Assembly (NCBI RefSeq): GCF_013359775.1
Contig: NZ_JABMCI010000070.1
Coordinates: forward strand, 248,001-312,000
Source: Cellulomonas humilata
GTDB lineage: Bacteria > Actinomycetota > Actinomycetes > Actinomycetales > Cellulomonadaceae
DNA: 64,000 nucleotides
Reading direction: 5' to 3'
A program made the position numbers and the translations under genes. Below, piece by piece: positions 42,902 through 50,910 of the stretch (positions are counted from its first letter, which is position 1; each line of letters opens with the position of its first letter). The notes beneath the pieces are model-generated. The model saw only the letters and a list, made by a program, of their open reading frames with translations. It searched no databases and was not told the DNA's origin.

Positions 42902-43329
42902 TGTCCTACGAAGAGCGGAACGTCTGGGTCTCCCTCGTCGTCTCCGTGCTCGCGTACGGGGTCTACGTCGTGGTGGTGCTGGCCCGGGCGCGGGACACGC
43001 CCCTGACCGAGGTCGCCTACGCCGGTCCGCTGCTGTGGTCGATCGGCGGCGCGATCGTGTTGGCCATCATCGGGTCCATCGGGGTCGCGCTGGCCAACCG
43101 CCGCGACGGGCACCTCACGGACCAGCGTGACAAGGAGATCAGCCGGCTCGGCGATCGCACCGGCCAGTCGTTCGTCGTGATCGGTGCGCTCGCCGCGATG
43201 GTCCTGGCGCTGCTCGAGGTCGACTGGTTCTGGATCGCCAACGCCGTCTACCTCTGCTTCGTCCTGTCCGCGATCCTCGGCGGCGTCACCAAGCTCGCCG
43301 CCTACCGACGGGACTTCTCCACGTGGTGA
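42901..43329 (+). CDS. Small four-helix membrane protein (DUF2178-like)
   Basis: A 142-residue protein with four hydrophobic segments, at about residues 8-28, 42-65, 88-108 and 112-132. RRDGHLTDQRDKEISRLGDRTG forms the loop between helices 2 and 3, a pattern seen in DUF2178-like proteins that accompany small XRE regulators. The stop of the dehydrogenase overlaps its ATG by one base, and its own stop overlaps the next start (GTGA), so it is translationally coupled on both sides. The pair of membrane protein plus 70-residue XRE regulator is common in actinobacteria and archaea; role unknown. Confidence 0.7.
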   Translation: MSYEERNVWVSLVVSVLAYGVYVVVVLARARDTPLTEVAYAGPLLWSIGGAIVLAIIGSIGVALANRRDGHLTDQRDKEISRLGDRTGQSFVVIGALAAMVLALLEVDWFWIANAVYLCFVLSAILGGVTKLAAYRRDFSTW

Positions 43330-43538
43330 AGCCCACGCAGGTCACGAACGCCATCCGCGCCCTCCGGTTCACGCACGGGGAGATGACCCAGGCCGAGCTG
43401 GCCGAGCGCATCGGCGTCACCCGCCAGACCGTCATCGCGATCGAGCAGGGCCGCTACTCCCCGTCGCTCGAGATGGCCTTCCAGATCGCCCGCGTGTTCG
43501 ACGTCCCGCTCGACGACGTCTTCCAGTACCCGGGCTGA
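43326..43538 (+). CDS. XRE-type helix-turn-helix regulator
   Basis: A 70-residue protein that is almost entirely an HTH_3 domain: MTQAELAERIGVTRQTVIAI carries the helix-turn-helix and EQGRYSPSLEMAFQIARVF the following helices, ending DDVFQYPG. Such minimal regulators dimerise and bind short palindromes. A GTG at 43326 overlaps the upstream stop as GTGA; another GTG one codon earlier is also possible. It may control the promoter at 41824-41889, although those boxes look more like TetR or MarR sites. Confidence 0.85.
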   Translation: MKPTQVTNAIRALRFTHGEMTQAELAERIGVTRQTVIAIEQGRYSPSLEMAFQIARVFDVPLDDVFQYPG

Positions 43539-43605
43539 CGCCAGGTTCCACCCGCACGAGGCCACGCGGTCTCGCGATCCGTCCTGCCCACAGAGAGGCA
43601 CTGCC

Positions 43606-44256
43606 ATGCGCACTGCTCGACTTGCCGGTCTGCTCTACCTCGTCGTCGCCGTCTGCGGTGGGTTCGCGGAGCTGGGAGCGCGATCGACCATCAAGGCGTC
43701 CGACGACGTCGCCCAAGCCCTCCGCGACAGCGCCGGGCTCATGAAGGTCGCGTTCGCCGCCGACGTCGTCGCCTACACGTGCTTCCTGCTCGTCGGCCTC
43801 GCCCTCTACGCGCTGTTCAAGGACGTCCACCGCGTCGCGGCGGTCGCGATGCTCACCATGAACGCGGGCAGCGTGGCCATCCAGAGCCTGGACCTCGTCA
43901 ACCACGCGGGCGCCGTGCTCGCGGCGCAGCGGGGGGCCGACGAGCTCGCCGTGCTGTTCCTCGACCTGCACGGGGTCGGTTACCTGATCGCGCAGGTCTT
44001 CTTCGGCGGCTGGCTCATCCCGCTCGGCTACCTGGTGGTCCGGTCGGGAATGATGCCGCGCGTGCTCGGGTACGCCCTGATCGTGGGTGGAGTGGGGTAC
44101 CTGCTCGGGCTCGTCGTCGAGCTGGTCGCGCCGGGTGCGGACGGCGTCGCGCTCGCCCTGGGTGTGGTCGGGGGGATCTCCGAGATCGCGTTCCTGCTGT
44201 GGTTGCTGGTGAAGGGTGTGTCGGCACCCGTTCGCGAGCGGGTGCTCGTGCCCTAG
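43606..44256 (+). CDS. DUF4386 family membrane protein
   Basis: A 216-residue protein with six hydrophobic segments. The start ARLAGLLYLVVAVCGGFAEL, the loop RSTIKASDDVAQALRDSAGL, and LHGVGYLIAQVFFGGWLIPLGYLV in the second half are characteristic of DUF4386, whose function is unknown. GAGAGG stands eight bases before the ATG. It sits 67 bases after the XRE gene; a separate promoter is possible but not clear. The next gene starts nine bases later with its own leaderless start signal, whose -10 includes the stop codon of this gene. Confidence 0.85.
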   Translation: MRTARLAGLLYLVVAVCGGFAELGARSTIKASDDVAQALRDSAGLMKVAFAADVVAYTCFLLVGLALYALFKDVHRVAAVAMLTMNAGSVAIQSLDLVNHAGAVLAAQRGADELAVLFLDLHGVGYLIAQVFFGGWLIPLGYLVVRSGMMPRVLGYALIVGGVGYLLGLVVELVAPGADGVALALGVVGGISEIAFLLWLLVKGVSAPVRERVLVP

Positions 44257-44265
44257 TTTGGCGAT

Positions 44266-46065
44266 ATGTCCGACGCTACCGTCAGCCTGCTGGTGCTGGC
44301 GGGCTGCGTCGGGCTGTTCGTCTGGAACCGCCTCTCGGTCGGCGTCGTCGCGATCCTCACCGCGCTGACCCTCTACGCCACCGGCCTGATCACCGCCAAC
44401 GAGGCGGTCGCCGGGTTCGGGGATCCGGTCGTCGTGTTCATCGCGTCGCTGTTCGTGCTCAGCGAGGGACTCGAGTCGTCGGGCGTCACTGCGTGGGCCG
44501 GTCAGCAGCTGATCGCCCGCGCGGGGACGGCACGGAACCGGCTGCTGATCGCCCTCATGTTCTTGTCCGCACTGATGGCGGCACTGGTCACCCCCAACGG
44601 CGCGGCCGCCGCGCTGCTGCCGGTGGTGGTGCTGGCGTCGCGACGCTCGAAGCAGTCGACGTCGCAGATGCTCATGCCGCTCGCGTTCGCGGCCAGCGCC
44701 GGGGCGCTCCTGGTGCTCAGCGGCAGCACAGTGAACGTCATCGTGTCCGACGCGCTGGTCACCGCCACGGGCGAGCAGTTCGGGTTCTTCGAGTTCGGCC
44801 TGATCGGGCTGCCGCTGGTGCTCGCGACGATCGCGGTCTCGGTGCTCGTCGGCCAGCGCCTGCTGCCCGACCGCTCGCCCACCGCGCTGCCCGCCGACTA
44901 CTCCCGGCACGTCGACACCCTGGTCGAGCACTACAGCCTGGACGTCGGCTTCTTCCGCCTCGCGGTCGACCCGGGGTCCGACGTGATCGGCAGCCGGCGC
45001 GTGCAGGTCGAGGTGCCGGACGGCGTGGTGCTCATCGGGGTGCAGCGGGCCACGGGTGAGCCTGCCGCCGAGGACGAGACGCTGAGCGTCGGGGACGTCG
45101 TCGTGGTGACGGGCGACAACGCGGGGATCGCGTCATTGGTCGAGCGGCACGCGCTGACCGTCGCGACGACCCCGCTGTCCCGGGGCACGCGCGAGGCGCT
45201 CCTGGGCCGCGAGGTGGGCGTCGCGGAGATGGTGGTCCGGCCGCGCTCGCGGGTGATCGGCCAGGTCGTGTTCGCGGGGCTGGTCCGCTCCGGCGTCACG
45301 GTGCTGGGCGTACGCAGGCTGGGCAAGGACCGCGGGGCCGACCACCTGGTGCTGGCCGAGGGGGACTCGCTCCTGGTGCACGGCCCGTGGCCCGCCGTCG
45401 AGGCGTTCGCGGCCGGGGACGACGTGCTCATCGTCGACAGCCCCGAGCTGGTCCGGCGGCAGACCGTGGCGCTCGGGCCGAAGGCGTGGCGGGCGGTCGC
45501 GGTGCTCGTCGTCACGGTCGCGCTGCTGGCCACCGGAGTCGTCCCGCCCGCGATCGCCGGGCTGATCGGGGCGACGCTCATGGTGATGACCGGCGTCGTC
45601 GGCGTACCGGAGGCGTACCGGGCGGTGTCGTGGCAGGTCGTCGTCCTGGTCGGCGGGCTGATCCCGCTGTCGGTCGCGATCGCCTCGTCCGGTGCCGCCG
45701 ACCTGGTGGCCGGCCGGTTGGTGGACCTGATCGGCGACGGGGGTCCGCGCGTCGTGCTGGCCACCCTGTTCGTCCTGACGCTCGCGCTCGGCCAGGTGGT
45801 GAGCAACACGGCCACCGTGCTCATCGTCGCGCCGATAGCGGTCGCCATGGCCGACGCCTCCGGGGTGGCGCTCGCGCCGGTCCTCATGCTCGTCGCGGTG
45901 GCGGGAGCCGCGTCGTTCCTCACCCCGATCGCCACCCCCGCGAACATGATGGTCATGGGTCCGGGCGGCTACACGTTCAGCGACTACTGGAAGCTCGGCC
46001 TCGCGACCACGACGGCGTGGTTCGTCGTCGCCATCCTGCTCATCCCAGTCATCTGGCCCACGTAA
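44266..46065 (+). CDS. SLC13/DASS family permease with two RCK_C (TrkA_C) domains
   Basis: A 599-residue membrane protein. Helices occupy residues 1-200 and 405-599; between them are two TrkA_C domains, at about 215-285 (VQVEVPDGVVLIGVQR) and 310-385 (SRVIGQVVFAGLVRSGVTVLG). ALVTPNGAAAALLPVVV and LALGQVVSNTATVLIVAP are the duplicated substrate-binding loops of the family. Members move sulphate, dicarboxylates or similar anions, and the cytoplasmic RCK_C domains probably sense a ligand; the substrate is unknown. TAGTTT, containing the stop of the preceding gene, ends six bases before the ATG. Confidence 0.87.
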   Translation: MSDATVSLLVLAGCVGLFVWNRLSVGVVAILTALTLYATGLITANEAVAGFGDPVVVFIASLFVLSEGLESSGVTAWAGQQLIARAGTARNRLLIALMFLSALMAALVTPNGAAAALLPVVVLASRRSKQSTSQMLMPLAFAASAGALLVLSGSTVNVIVSDALVTATGEQFGFFEFGLIGLPLVLATIAVSVLVGQRLLPDRSPTALPADYSRHVDTLVEHYSLDVGFFRLAVDPGSDVIGSRRVQVEVPDGVVLIGVQRATGEPAAEDETLSVGDVVVVTGDNAGIASLVERHALTVATTPLSRGTREALLGREVGVAEMVVRPRSRVIGQVVFAGLVRSGVTVLGVRRLGKDRGADHLVLAEGDSLLVHGPWPAVEAFAAGDDVLIVDSPELVRRQTVALGPKAWRAVAVLVVTVALLATGVVPPAIAGLIGATLMVMTGVVGVPEAYRAVSWQVVVLVGGLIPLSVAIASSGAADLVAGRLVDLIGDGGPRVVLATLFVLTLALGQVVSNTATVLIVAPIAVAMADASGVALAPVLMLVAVAGAASFLTPIATPANMMVMGPGGYTFSDYWKLGLATTTAWFVVAILLIPVIWPT

Positions 46066-46076
46066 GGAGCACGACG

Positions 46077-47555
46077 ATGACGTTCGACCCGATCCCCTCA
46101 CGCGCGCTGTTCGAGGACGTCTCGGTCCGGGTGGCGCCACCCGGTGCGGGAGCCGGTCGCGCTCTCGGGCTGGCCGTGACCGCCACCGGCGAGGTGCCCT
46201 CGGGAGTGCCCCTGGACCGCGCCGGGCTCACCGAGTGGGGGTTCCGCGGGTCCGTGGGCGAGGTCCTGATCCTGCCGCGCGAGGGGGGCGCGGTGGTCGC
46301 GACCGGCGTCGGCGACGACCCGTCCGCCGCCTCGTTGCGCGACGCGGCGGCGGCGTTCGCGCGAGCCGCGGGTCGCGACGACGTCCTGACCACCGACCTG
46401 GTCGGGGCCGGTGCCTCGGTGGCGAGCGCGGCCCAGGCGGTCGTCGAGGGGATCCTGCTCGGCCGCTACCGGTACGACGCGCTCAAGACCGACCCGTCGA
46501 CGGTGCCGGTCCGGGAGATCGTGCTCCTCGTGGCCGACGAGTCCGCCGACGATGCCCGCCGCGGTGCCGACCGAGGTGTCGTGCTCGCCCGGGCAGCATC
46601 CCTGTCCCGCGACCTGGCCAGCACCCCCGCCGGACACCTGACCGCCCCGGACCTGGCCGACATCGCCGTCTGGCTGGCCGGCGAGCACGGGCTGGACATC
46701 GAGGTCTTCGACCAGGAGGCCCTGATCGAGATGGGCTGCGGAGGGCTGCTCGGCGTGAACGCGGGGTCGGTGGTCGAGCCGCGCATGATCGTCATCCGCT
46801 ATGTGCCCGCGACCGAACCGACAGGTCACCTCGGGTTCGTCGGCAAGGGCATCACCTACGACTCCGGCGGGATCAGCCTCAAGCCGTCCAACGCGATGCA
46901 CGCGGCGATGAAGATGGACATGAGCGGTGCCGGCGCGGTGCTGGCGGCGATGACGGCACTCGCGGACCTGGACGTCCCCGTGGCGGTCAGCGCCTACCTG
47001 GCCTGCACGGACAACATGCCGTCGGGCTCGGCGACCAAGCTCGGGGACGTCCTCACCAGCCGCAGCGGGCGGACCATCGAGGTGGTGAACACCGACGCCG
47101 AGGGGCGCCTGGTCATGGCCGACGCGATCGCGCTCGCGAACGAGGACGGCGTCGACGCGATCGTGGACATCGCCACGTTGACCGGGGCCGCCCTGGCCGC
47201 GCTCGGCATGCTGACGGCGGCAGTCATCGGCAACGACGACCGCATGCTCGACCTGGTCGAGGCCGCCGCTGAGCACACCGACGAGCAGGTGTGGCGGCTG
47301 CCGCTGGACCGGCGGTACCGCAAGCAGCTGGACTCCGAGGTGGCGGACATCAAGAACCTCGGCGGCGAGTACGCCGGGGCCATCACCGCCGCCCTGTTCC
47401 TGGCCGAGTGGGTGGGGGACACCCCGTGGACGCACCTCGACATCGCCGGGACCATGCGGTCCGACGCCGACGACGCCTGGCGGACCAAGGGTGCGACCGG
47501 GTTCGGTGCGCGGCTGCTCGTGGAGGTCGCGTCGACGTTCGCGGCCGCCCGGTGA
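46077..47555 (+). CDS. pepA: Leucyl aminopeptidase (M17 family)
   Basis: A 492-residue cytosolic metallopeptidase. The C-terminal catalytic domain contains GKGITYDSGGISLK with the catalytic Lys and a metal ligand Asp, KMDMSGAGAVLAAM, and the family signature NTDAEGRL at residues 338-345 carrying the remaining metal ligands and the active-site Arg. It releases N-terminal residues from peptides as a hexamer with two metal ions per subunit. AAGGAG stands eight bases before the ATG. It lies 11 bases after the SLC13 permease and is probably co-transcribed with it. Confidence 0.9.
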   Translation: MTFDPIPSRALFEDVSVRVAPPGAGAGRALGLAVTATGEVPSGVPLDRAGLTEWGFRGSVGEVLILPREGGAVVATGVGDDPSAASLRDAAAAFARAAGRDDVLTTDLVGAGASVASAAQAVVEGILLGRYRYDALKTDPSTVPVREIVLLVADESADDARRGADRGVVLARAASLSRDLASTPAGHLTAPDLADIAVWLAGEHGLDIEVFDQEALIEMGCGGLLGVNAGSVVEPRMIVIRYVPATEPTGHLGFVGKGITYDSGGISLKPSNAMHAAMKMDMSGAGAVLAAMTALADLDVPVAVSAYLACTDNMPSGSATKLGDVLTSRSGRTIEVVNTDAEGRLVMADAIALANEDGVDAIVDIATLTGAALAALGMLTAAVIGNDDRMLDLVEAAAEHTDEQVWRLPLDRRYRKQLDSEVADIKNLGGEYAGAITAALFLAEWVGDTPWTHLDIAGTMRSDADDAWRTKGATGFGARLLVEVASTFAAAR

Positions 47556-47562
47556 CCGCGAC

Positions 47563-48444
47563 GTGACCGAGCGGCGCGCGATCCACGAGTCGATCGCCGG
47601 AGCCGCCGTCCTGGGCACCCTCGCGGTCGTCTGGGGCATCGCTGCCCAGTCGCGCGTGCTGCTGTTCGACGGCGCGTTCATCCTGCTCGGCATCGTGCTC
47701 TCGGCACTGTCCTTGATGGCGTCGCGCGCCGCCGCGGAGAGCCCCACCACCCGGTTCCCGTTCGGCAAGGCGGCCGTCACGCCCCTGGCCATCGCGGTCC
47801 AGGGGGTGGCGCTGCTGGGCACCCTGCTCTACGCCGCGGTCGACGCCGTCGCGATCATCACGGCCGGCGGCTCGGACGTCGCGGCCGGCACCGTCGTCGC
47901 GTACGGGCTGATCACGATGACGTGCTCCTACGCGCTGGCCCGCTGGCTGACCCACCGCGCACCCTCCTCGGAGCTGGTGGCGGCGGAGGTGGCGCAGTGG
48001 CGGGCGGGTGCGCTGCTGAGCCTGGTGTTCGCGGTCGGCGCGGGTCTCGCGTTGGCGCTGTCGTCCGTCGGCGACGTCGTCCGGTACGTCGACCCGGTGC
48101 TCGTCCTGGTGGCGTGCCTGGTGCTGGCGCCGATCCCGCTGCGGCTGCTGCGGGCGGCCGGGCTCGAGCTGCTGGAGGCGGCGCCGCCTCCCCTCGTGCA
48201 GAACACCCTCGACGCGGCGGTGGCGTCGGTGCGAGCAGAGTTCGGGCTCGACGAGCCGTTCGTCCGCTCCACCAAGCTGGGCAGCCGGCTGTACGTGGAG
48301 GTCGACTTCGTCGTGCCGTCCGGCGAGTGGGACGTGGCCGGCGAGGACCGCGTCCGCCGAGCGCTCATCGCCCACCTGGAACCGCTCGGGTACGAGCTGT
48401 GGGCCAACGTGGAGCTGACCACCGACCCGGAGCTTGCGCGGTGA
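47563..48444 (+). CDS. Cation diffusion facilitator-like transporter, atypical metal site
   Basis: A 293-residue protein with six helices and a C-terminal cytoplasmic domain (LDAAVASVRAEFGLDEPFV), the layout of CDF exporters. FDGAFILLGIVLSALSLMA matches helix 2 and FPFGKAAVTPL the following loop. However, the HxxxD pair expected in helix 5 is not visible (AQWRAGALLSLVF instead), and only the single Asp of FDGAF remains in helix 2. It may therefore move a different ion or be a non-metal relative. The GTG start is eight bases after the aminopeptidase stop, so it is in the same operon. Confidence 0.75.
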   Translation: MTERRAIHESIAGAAVLGTLAVVWGIAAQSRVLLFDGAFILLGIVLSALSLMASRAAAESPTTRFPFGKAAVTPLAIAVQGVALLGTLLYAAVDAVAIITAGGSDVAAGTVVAYGLITMTCSYALARWLTHRAPSSELVAAEVAQWRAGALLSLVFAVGAGLALALSSVGDVVRYVDPVLVLVACLVLAPIPLRLLRAAGLELLEAAPPPLVQNTLDAAVASVRAEFGLDEPFVRSTKLGSRLYVEVDFVVPSGEWDVAGEDRVRRALIAHLEPLGYELWANVELTTDPELAR

Positions 48445-48629
48445 CGACGGTGCTCGACGCGCTGCTCGTGGTCTCGGGCCTCGGTCTCGTCGTGACGACC
48501 GTGGTGGACGTCACGCGCAGGCCACCGCACATGACCGTGCTCGAGGGGTGGGGCAACCCCTCCGGTCCGCGCACGGCGTGCGTGGCGGTCTTCGTCGTGA
48601 CGGTGCTGGTCCGCCTCCTCGTGAGCTGA
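48441..48629 (+). CDS. Small membrane protein, 62 residues
   Basis: Two hydrophobic segments, LDALLVVSGLGLVVTTVV near residue 5 and ACVAVFVVTVLVRLLVS at the end, are joined by a short loop TRRPPHMTVLEGWGNPSG. The GTG overlaps the stop of the CDF-like gene (GTGA), so it is the last gene of the aminopeptidase operon. Nearly every third codon position is G or C, supporting translation. I do not recognise a family. Confidence 0.65.
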   Translation: MTTVLDALLVVSGLGLVVTTVVDVTRRPPHMTVLEGWGNPSGPRTACVAVFVVTVLVRLLVS

Positions 48630-48650
48630 CGGCTCCGCTACATTGCGCGC

Positions 48651-48734
48651 GTGACCGTGCAGGCGAAGGCGCAGAGCGTCGTGTCGACAGGCGTGGTCAC
48701 CGCGTTCCACCGGCTCGGAGGGTGCGTTGTCTGA
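48651..48734 (+). CDS. Possible 27-residue leaderless small ORF
   Basis: GTG at 48651 stands exactly six bases after TACATT, the strongest leaderless signature in this stretch, and opens a 27-codon frame starting VTVQAKAQ and ending GGCVV. It overlaps the TTG start of the next frame by eight bases. It could be a regulatory leader peptide or a small protein. Alternatively the promoter simply serves the next gene and the frame is incidental. Confidence 0.4.
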   Translation: MTVQAKAQSVVSTGVVTAFHRLGGCVV

Positions 48735-49224
48735 GGCGCTCGCAGTGGTGGCCGGGCTTCTCGGGTTGGTCGGAGCGTGGAGCGGCGGGGCGGTGTTCCA
48801 CTTCGGGCGTCGCGACCGGTGGAACTCGGGGGGGCACTGGGGTGCGACCGCCGAAGCGCTGGGAGCGGCACTCGCCGGCATGGCTGCGTTCATCGCGATC
48901 CAGCACGGGAACGACGAGCCGATCGAACCCGGTGCACTCCTCAGCACGGTCGTGCTGGTCGGCGTCGCGGGCGTCCTGGCGGTGATCTACCTGTGCCTCC
49001 TGGTGGTCCTCACGCCGTCGGTCCCGGGATCGCGGCGACGACATCCGGCGCAGACCCTCGGGGCAGGGGGTCGTCGTGACGCTGAAGAAGCCGTCCGCGG
49101 TGAGCTGGGTCGTGATGGTGCTGGCGCTCGCCACGATCGTGTGGCTGGAGTGAGGGCGGCGCCCGAACCGTCCCCCGCAGGAGCCGCGTCCAGCCGTCCT
49201 CGTGTGAAGACTTCGTCGCTCTGA
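48727..49224 (+). CDS. Small multi-span membrane protein, apparently frameshifted
   Basis: The frame from the TTG at 48727 (GGAGG five bases upstream) encodes three hydrophobic segments in the first 100 residues: LAVVAGLLGLVGAWSGGAV, then ALGAALAGMAAFIAIQ, then VVLVGVAGVLAVIYLCLLV. After about position 49020 the pattern of G or C in the third codon position moves to the +1 frame, which continues through 49031-49150 and ends at 49153 with another membrane segment. Translation in the original frame runs on to 49224 as a low-complexity tail. A one-base indel, a sequencing error or programmed +1 slippage would all fit. I do not recognise a family. Confidence 0.5.
   Translation: MSEALAVVAGLLGLVGAWSGGAVFHFGRRDRWNSGGHWGATAEALGAALAGMAAFIAIQHGNDEPIEPGALLSTVVLVGVAGVLAVIYLCLLVVLTPSVPGSRRRHPAQTLGAGGRRDAEEAVRGELGRDGAGARHDRVAGVRAAPEPSPAGAASSRPRVKTSSL
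49076..49153 (+). CDS. Candidate 25-residue membrane peptide or C-terminal end of the preceding gene
   Basis: GTG at 49076 opens VTLKKPSAVSWVVMVLALAT and ends IVWLE, a basic start followed by one membrane helix. All 25 codons end in G or C, which is hard to obtain by chance. A weak AGGGGG lies five bases before it. It may be an independent small protein, or the shifted C-terminus of the gene at 48727. Confidence 0.4.
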   Translation: MTLKKPSAVSWVVMVLALATIVWLE

Positions 49225-49242
49225 GCGCGACCAAGTCTTCAC
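49204..49242. repeat. Hairpin element between convergent genes
   Basis: GTGAAGACTT and AAGTCTTCAC are perfect ten-base arms around a 19-base loop that has a further small complementarity (CGCTC/GAGCG). It precedes the stop of the AbgT gene. It could be a bidirectional terminator or a copy of a dispersed palindromic repeat. Confidence 0.6.
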
Positions 49243-49258
49243 GCGAGCACCAGGAACG

Positions 49259-50827
49259 CTAGGTGAGGTAGATCGACGCCCCCGGGCCCAGCGGGATGCC
49301 CAGCAGGTACCAGACCACCAGGAGCGCGGACCACGTGATCAGCAGGACCACGGTGTACGGGAGCATCAGCGAGATGACGGATCCGACGCCGACCTTGCGG
49401 CGGTACCGCTCGGCGAAGATCACGATGAGCGCGAAGTACGGCATCAGCGGCGTGGCCACGTTCACGGGCGAGTCGCCCACGCGGTAGGCGGCCATGGCCA
49501 GGTCCGGGGAGATGCCCAGCTGGATGAACAGCGGCACGAACACGGGCGCGAAGATGGCCCACTTGGGCACGACGCCGCCGATGAAGATGTCGATGATCGC
49601 GGTCATCGCGATGAGCCCGAGGATCAGCCAGACGGTGCTCAGGTTGGCGGCCTCGAGGGTGTCGGCCATGTTCACCGCGGCGATGGTGCCCAGGTTCGAG
49701 TAGTTGAAGTACGCGATGAACTGGCTGATCACGAGGAGCAGGAAGATCAGCCCGGAGAGGCCGGCGATGGTCTTGGTCATCGGGTTGATGACGTCCATCG
49801 AGCCGTGGATGGTGCCGGCGCCCTTGCCGTAGGCCAGCCCCATCACGAAGAAGTACACGAGGATCAGGAAGATGATCGAGTTCAGCAGCGGAGAGTCCTC
49901 GATCAGGCTGCCGGTCTCAGGGTTGCGCAGCAGGGCGTTCGGCGGGAGCGAGAGCGCCAGCACGACCGCCGTGGTGCCGAGGAAGGCCCAGAACGCCCAG
50001 CGCAGGCCGTTCTTCTCCGCGTCGCTGAGCTCGCCGGAGGGTGGCTCGTCGGCCGTGTCGGGCCCTTCCGACGGGTGGTAGACGCCCAGGCGCGGCTCGA
50101 CGAACTTCTCGGTGAGCAGCGTGACGACGACCGTGACCAAGAGCGTCGAGACGATCCCGAAGAACAGGTTGCCGGTGATGGCGACGTGGTTGGCCGGGTC
50201 GGCGATGGCCTCGTTGGTGATCTCCGCGAGCATCCCGTCGACGGGCGTGATCAGCACGTTCACCGCGAAGCCGCCGCCGACGCCGGCGAAGGCGGCCGCG
50301 AGTCCGGCCAGCGGGTGCCGGCCGAGGGACAGGAACACCGCGGCGGCCAGCGGGATGAGCACCAGGTAGCCGGCGTCGGTGGCGATGGAGGACAGGACGC
50401 CCAGGAGGACGATGATGAACGTGATCGCACGCGGCGGGGTGACCTTGACCAGGCGCTTGATGAACGAGGCGATCAGGCCGACCTCCTCGGCCATGCCCAC
50501 GCCGATCATGGCCACGACGATGACGCCGACCACGCCGAAGTTGTTGAAGTTGGCCACCGGTGAGGTGAACACGAACCGCAGGCCATCACCGTCGAGGAGG
50601 CTCTGCGCGGCCACCGTGACGGTGACGGGTTCCTCGGCGCCGATCTGCGCCTGCTCGAACGTGACGGTGCTCCCGGCCGCCTGGAACGCCGCCGAGAGCA
50701 CCATGATGAACGCGATGAGGATGAGGAAGATGATCACCGGATGGGGGACCTTGTTGCCCACCCGCTCGATCCAGTCGAGCACCCCTTGCAGGGGCGACGG
50801 CTTGGCGACGACCTCGGCCTGGCTCAT
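49259..50827 (-). CDS. AbgT family transporter
   Basis: A 522-residue membrane protein. VGNKVPHPVIIFLILIAFIM opens it, and the paired hairpin regions with STATDAGYLVLIPL-like and FAGVGGGFAVNVLITPVDGM are recognisable, as is DSPVNVATPLMPYFALIVIF near the C-terminus. AbgT proteins take up p-aminobenzoyl-glutamate for folate synthesis or export sulphonamides. No amidohydrolase (AbgA/B) is adjacent, so export of antimetabolites is as likely as uptake. GGGGAG stands a few bases before the ATG at 50827. It is divergent from the aldo/keto reductase gene. Confidence 0.9.
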   Translation of the reverse strand: MSQAEVVAKPSPLQGVLDWIERVGNKVPHPVIIFLILIAFIMVLSAAFQAAGSTVTFEQAQIGAEEPVTVTVAAQSLLDGDGLRFVFTSPVANFNNFGVVGVIVVAMIGVGMAEEVGLIASFIKRLVKVTPPRAITFIIVLLGVLSSIATDAGYLVLIPLAAAVFLSLGRHPLAGLAAAFAGVGGGFAVNVLITPVDGMLAEITNEAIADPANHVAITGNLFFGIVSTLLVTVVVTLLTEKFVEPRLGVYHPSEGPDTADEPPSGELSDAEKNGLRWAFWAFLGTTAVVLALSLPPNALLRNPETGSLIEDSPLLNSIIFLILVYFFVMGLAYGKGAGTIHGSMDVINPMTKTIAGLSGLIFLLLVISQFIAYFNYSNLGTIAAVNMADTLEAANLSTVWLILGLIAMTAIIDIFIGGVVPKWAIFAPVFVPLFIQLGISPDLAMAAYRVGDSPVNVATPLMPYFALIVIFAERYRRKVGVGSVISLMLPYTVVLLITWSALLVVWYLLGIPLGPGASIYLT

Positions 50828-50910
50828 GTGCGCTCCCCTGCTCGAACCGCTGTGCGCCTGACGCTAGCGAACGACCGGACATTTCTGACCCCCCGTGATG
50901 GGATGGCGTG

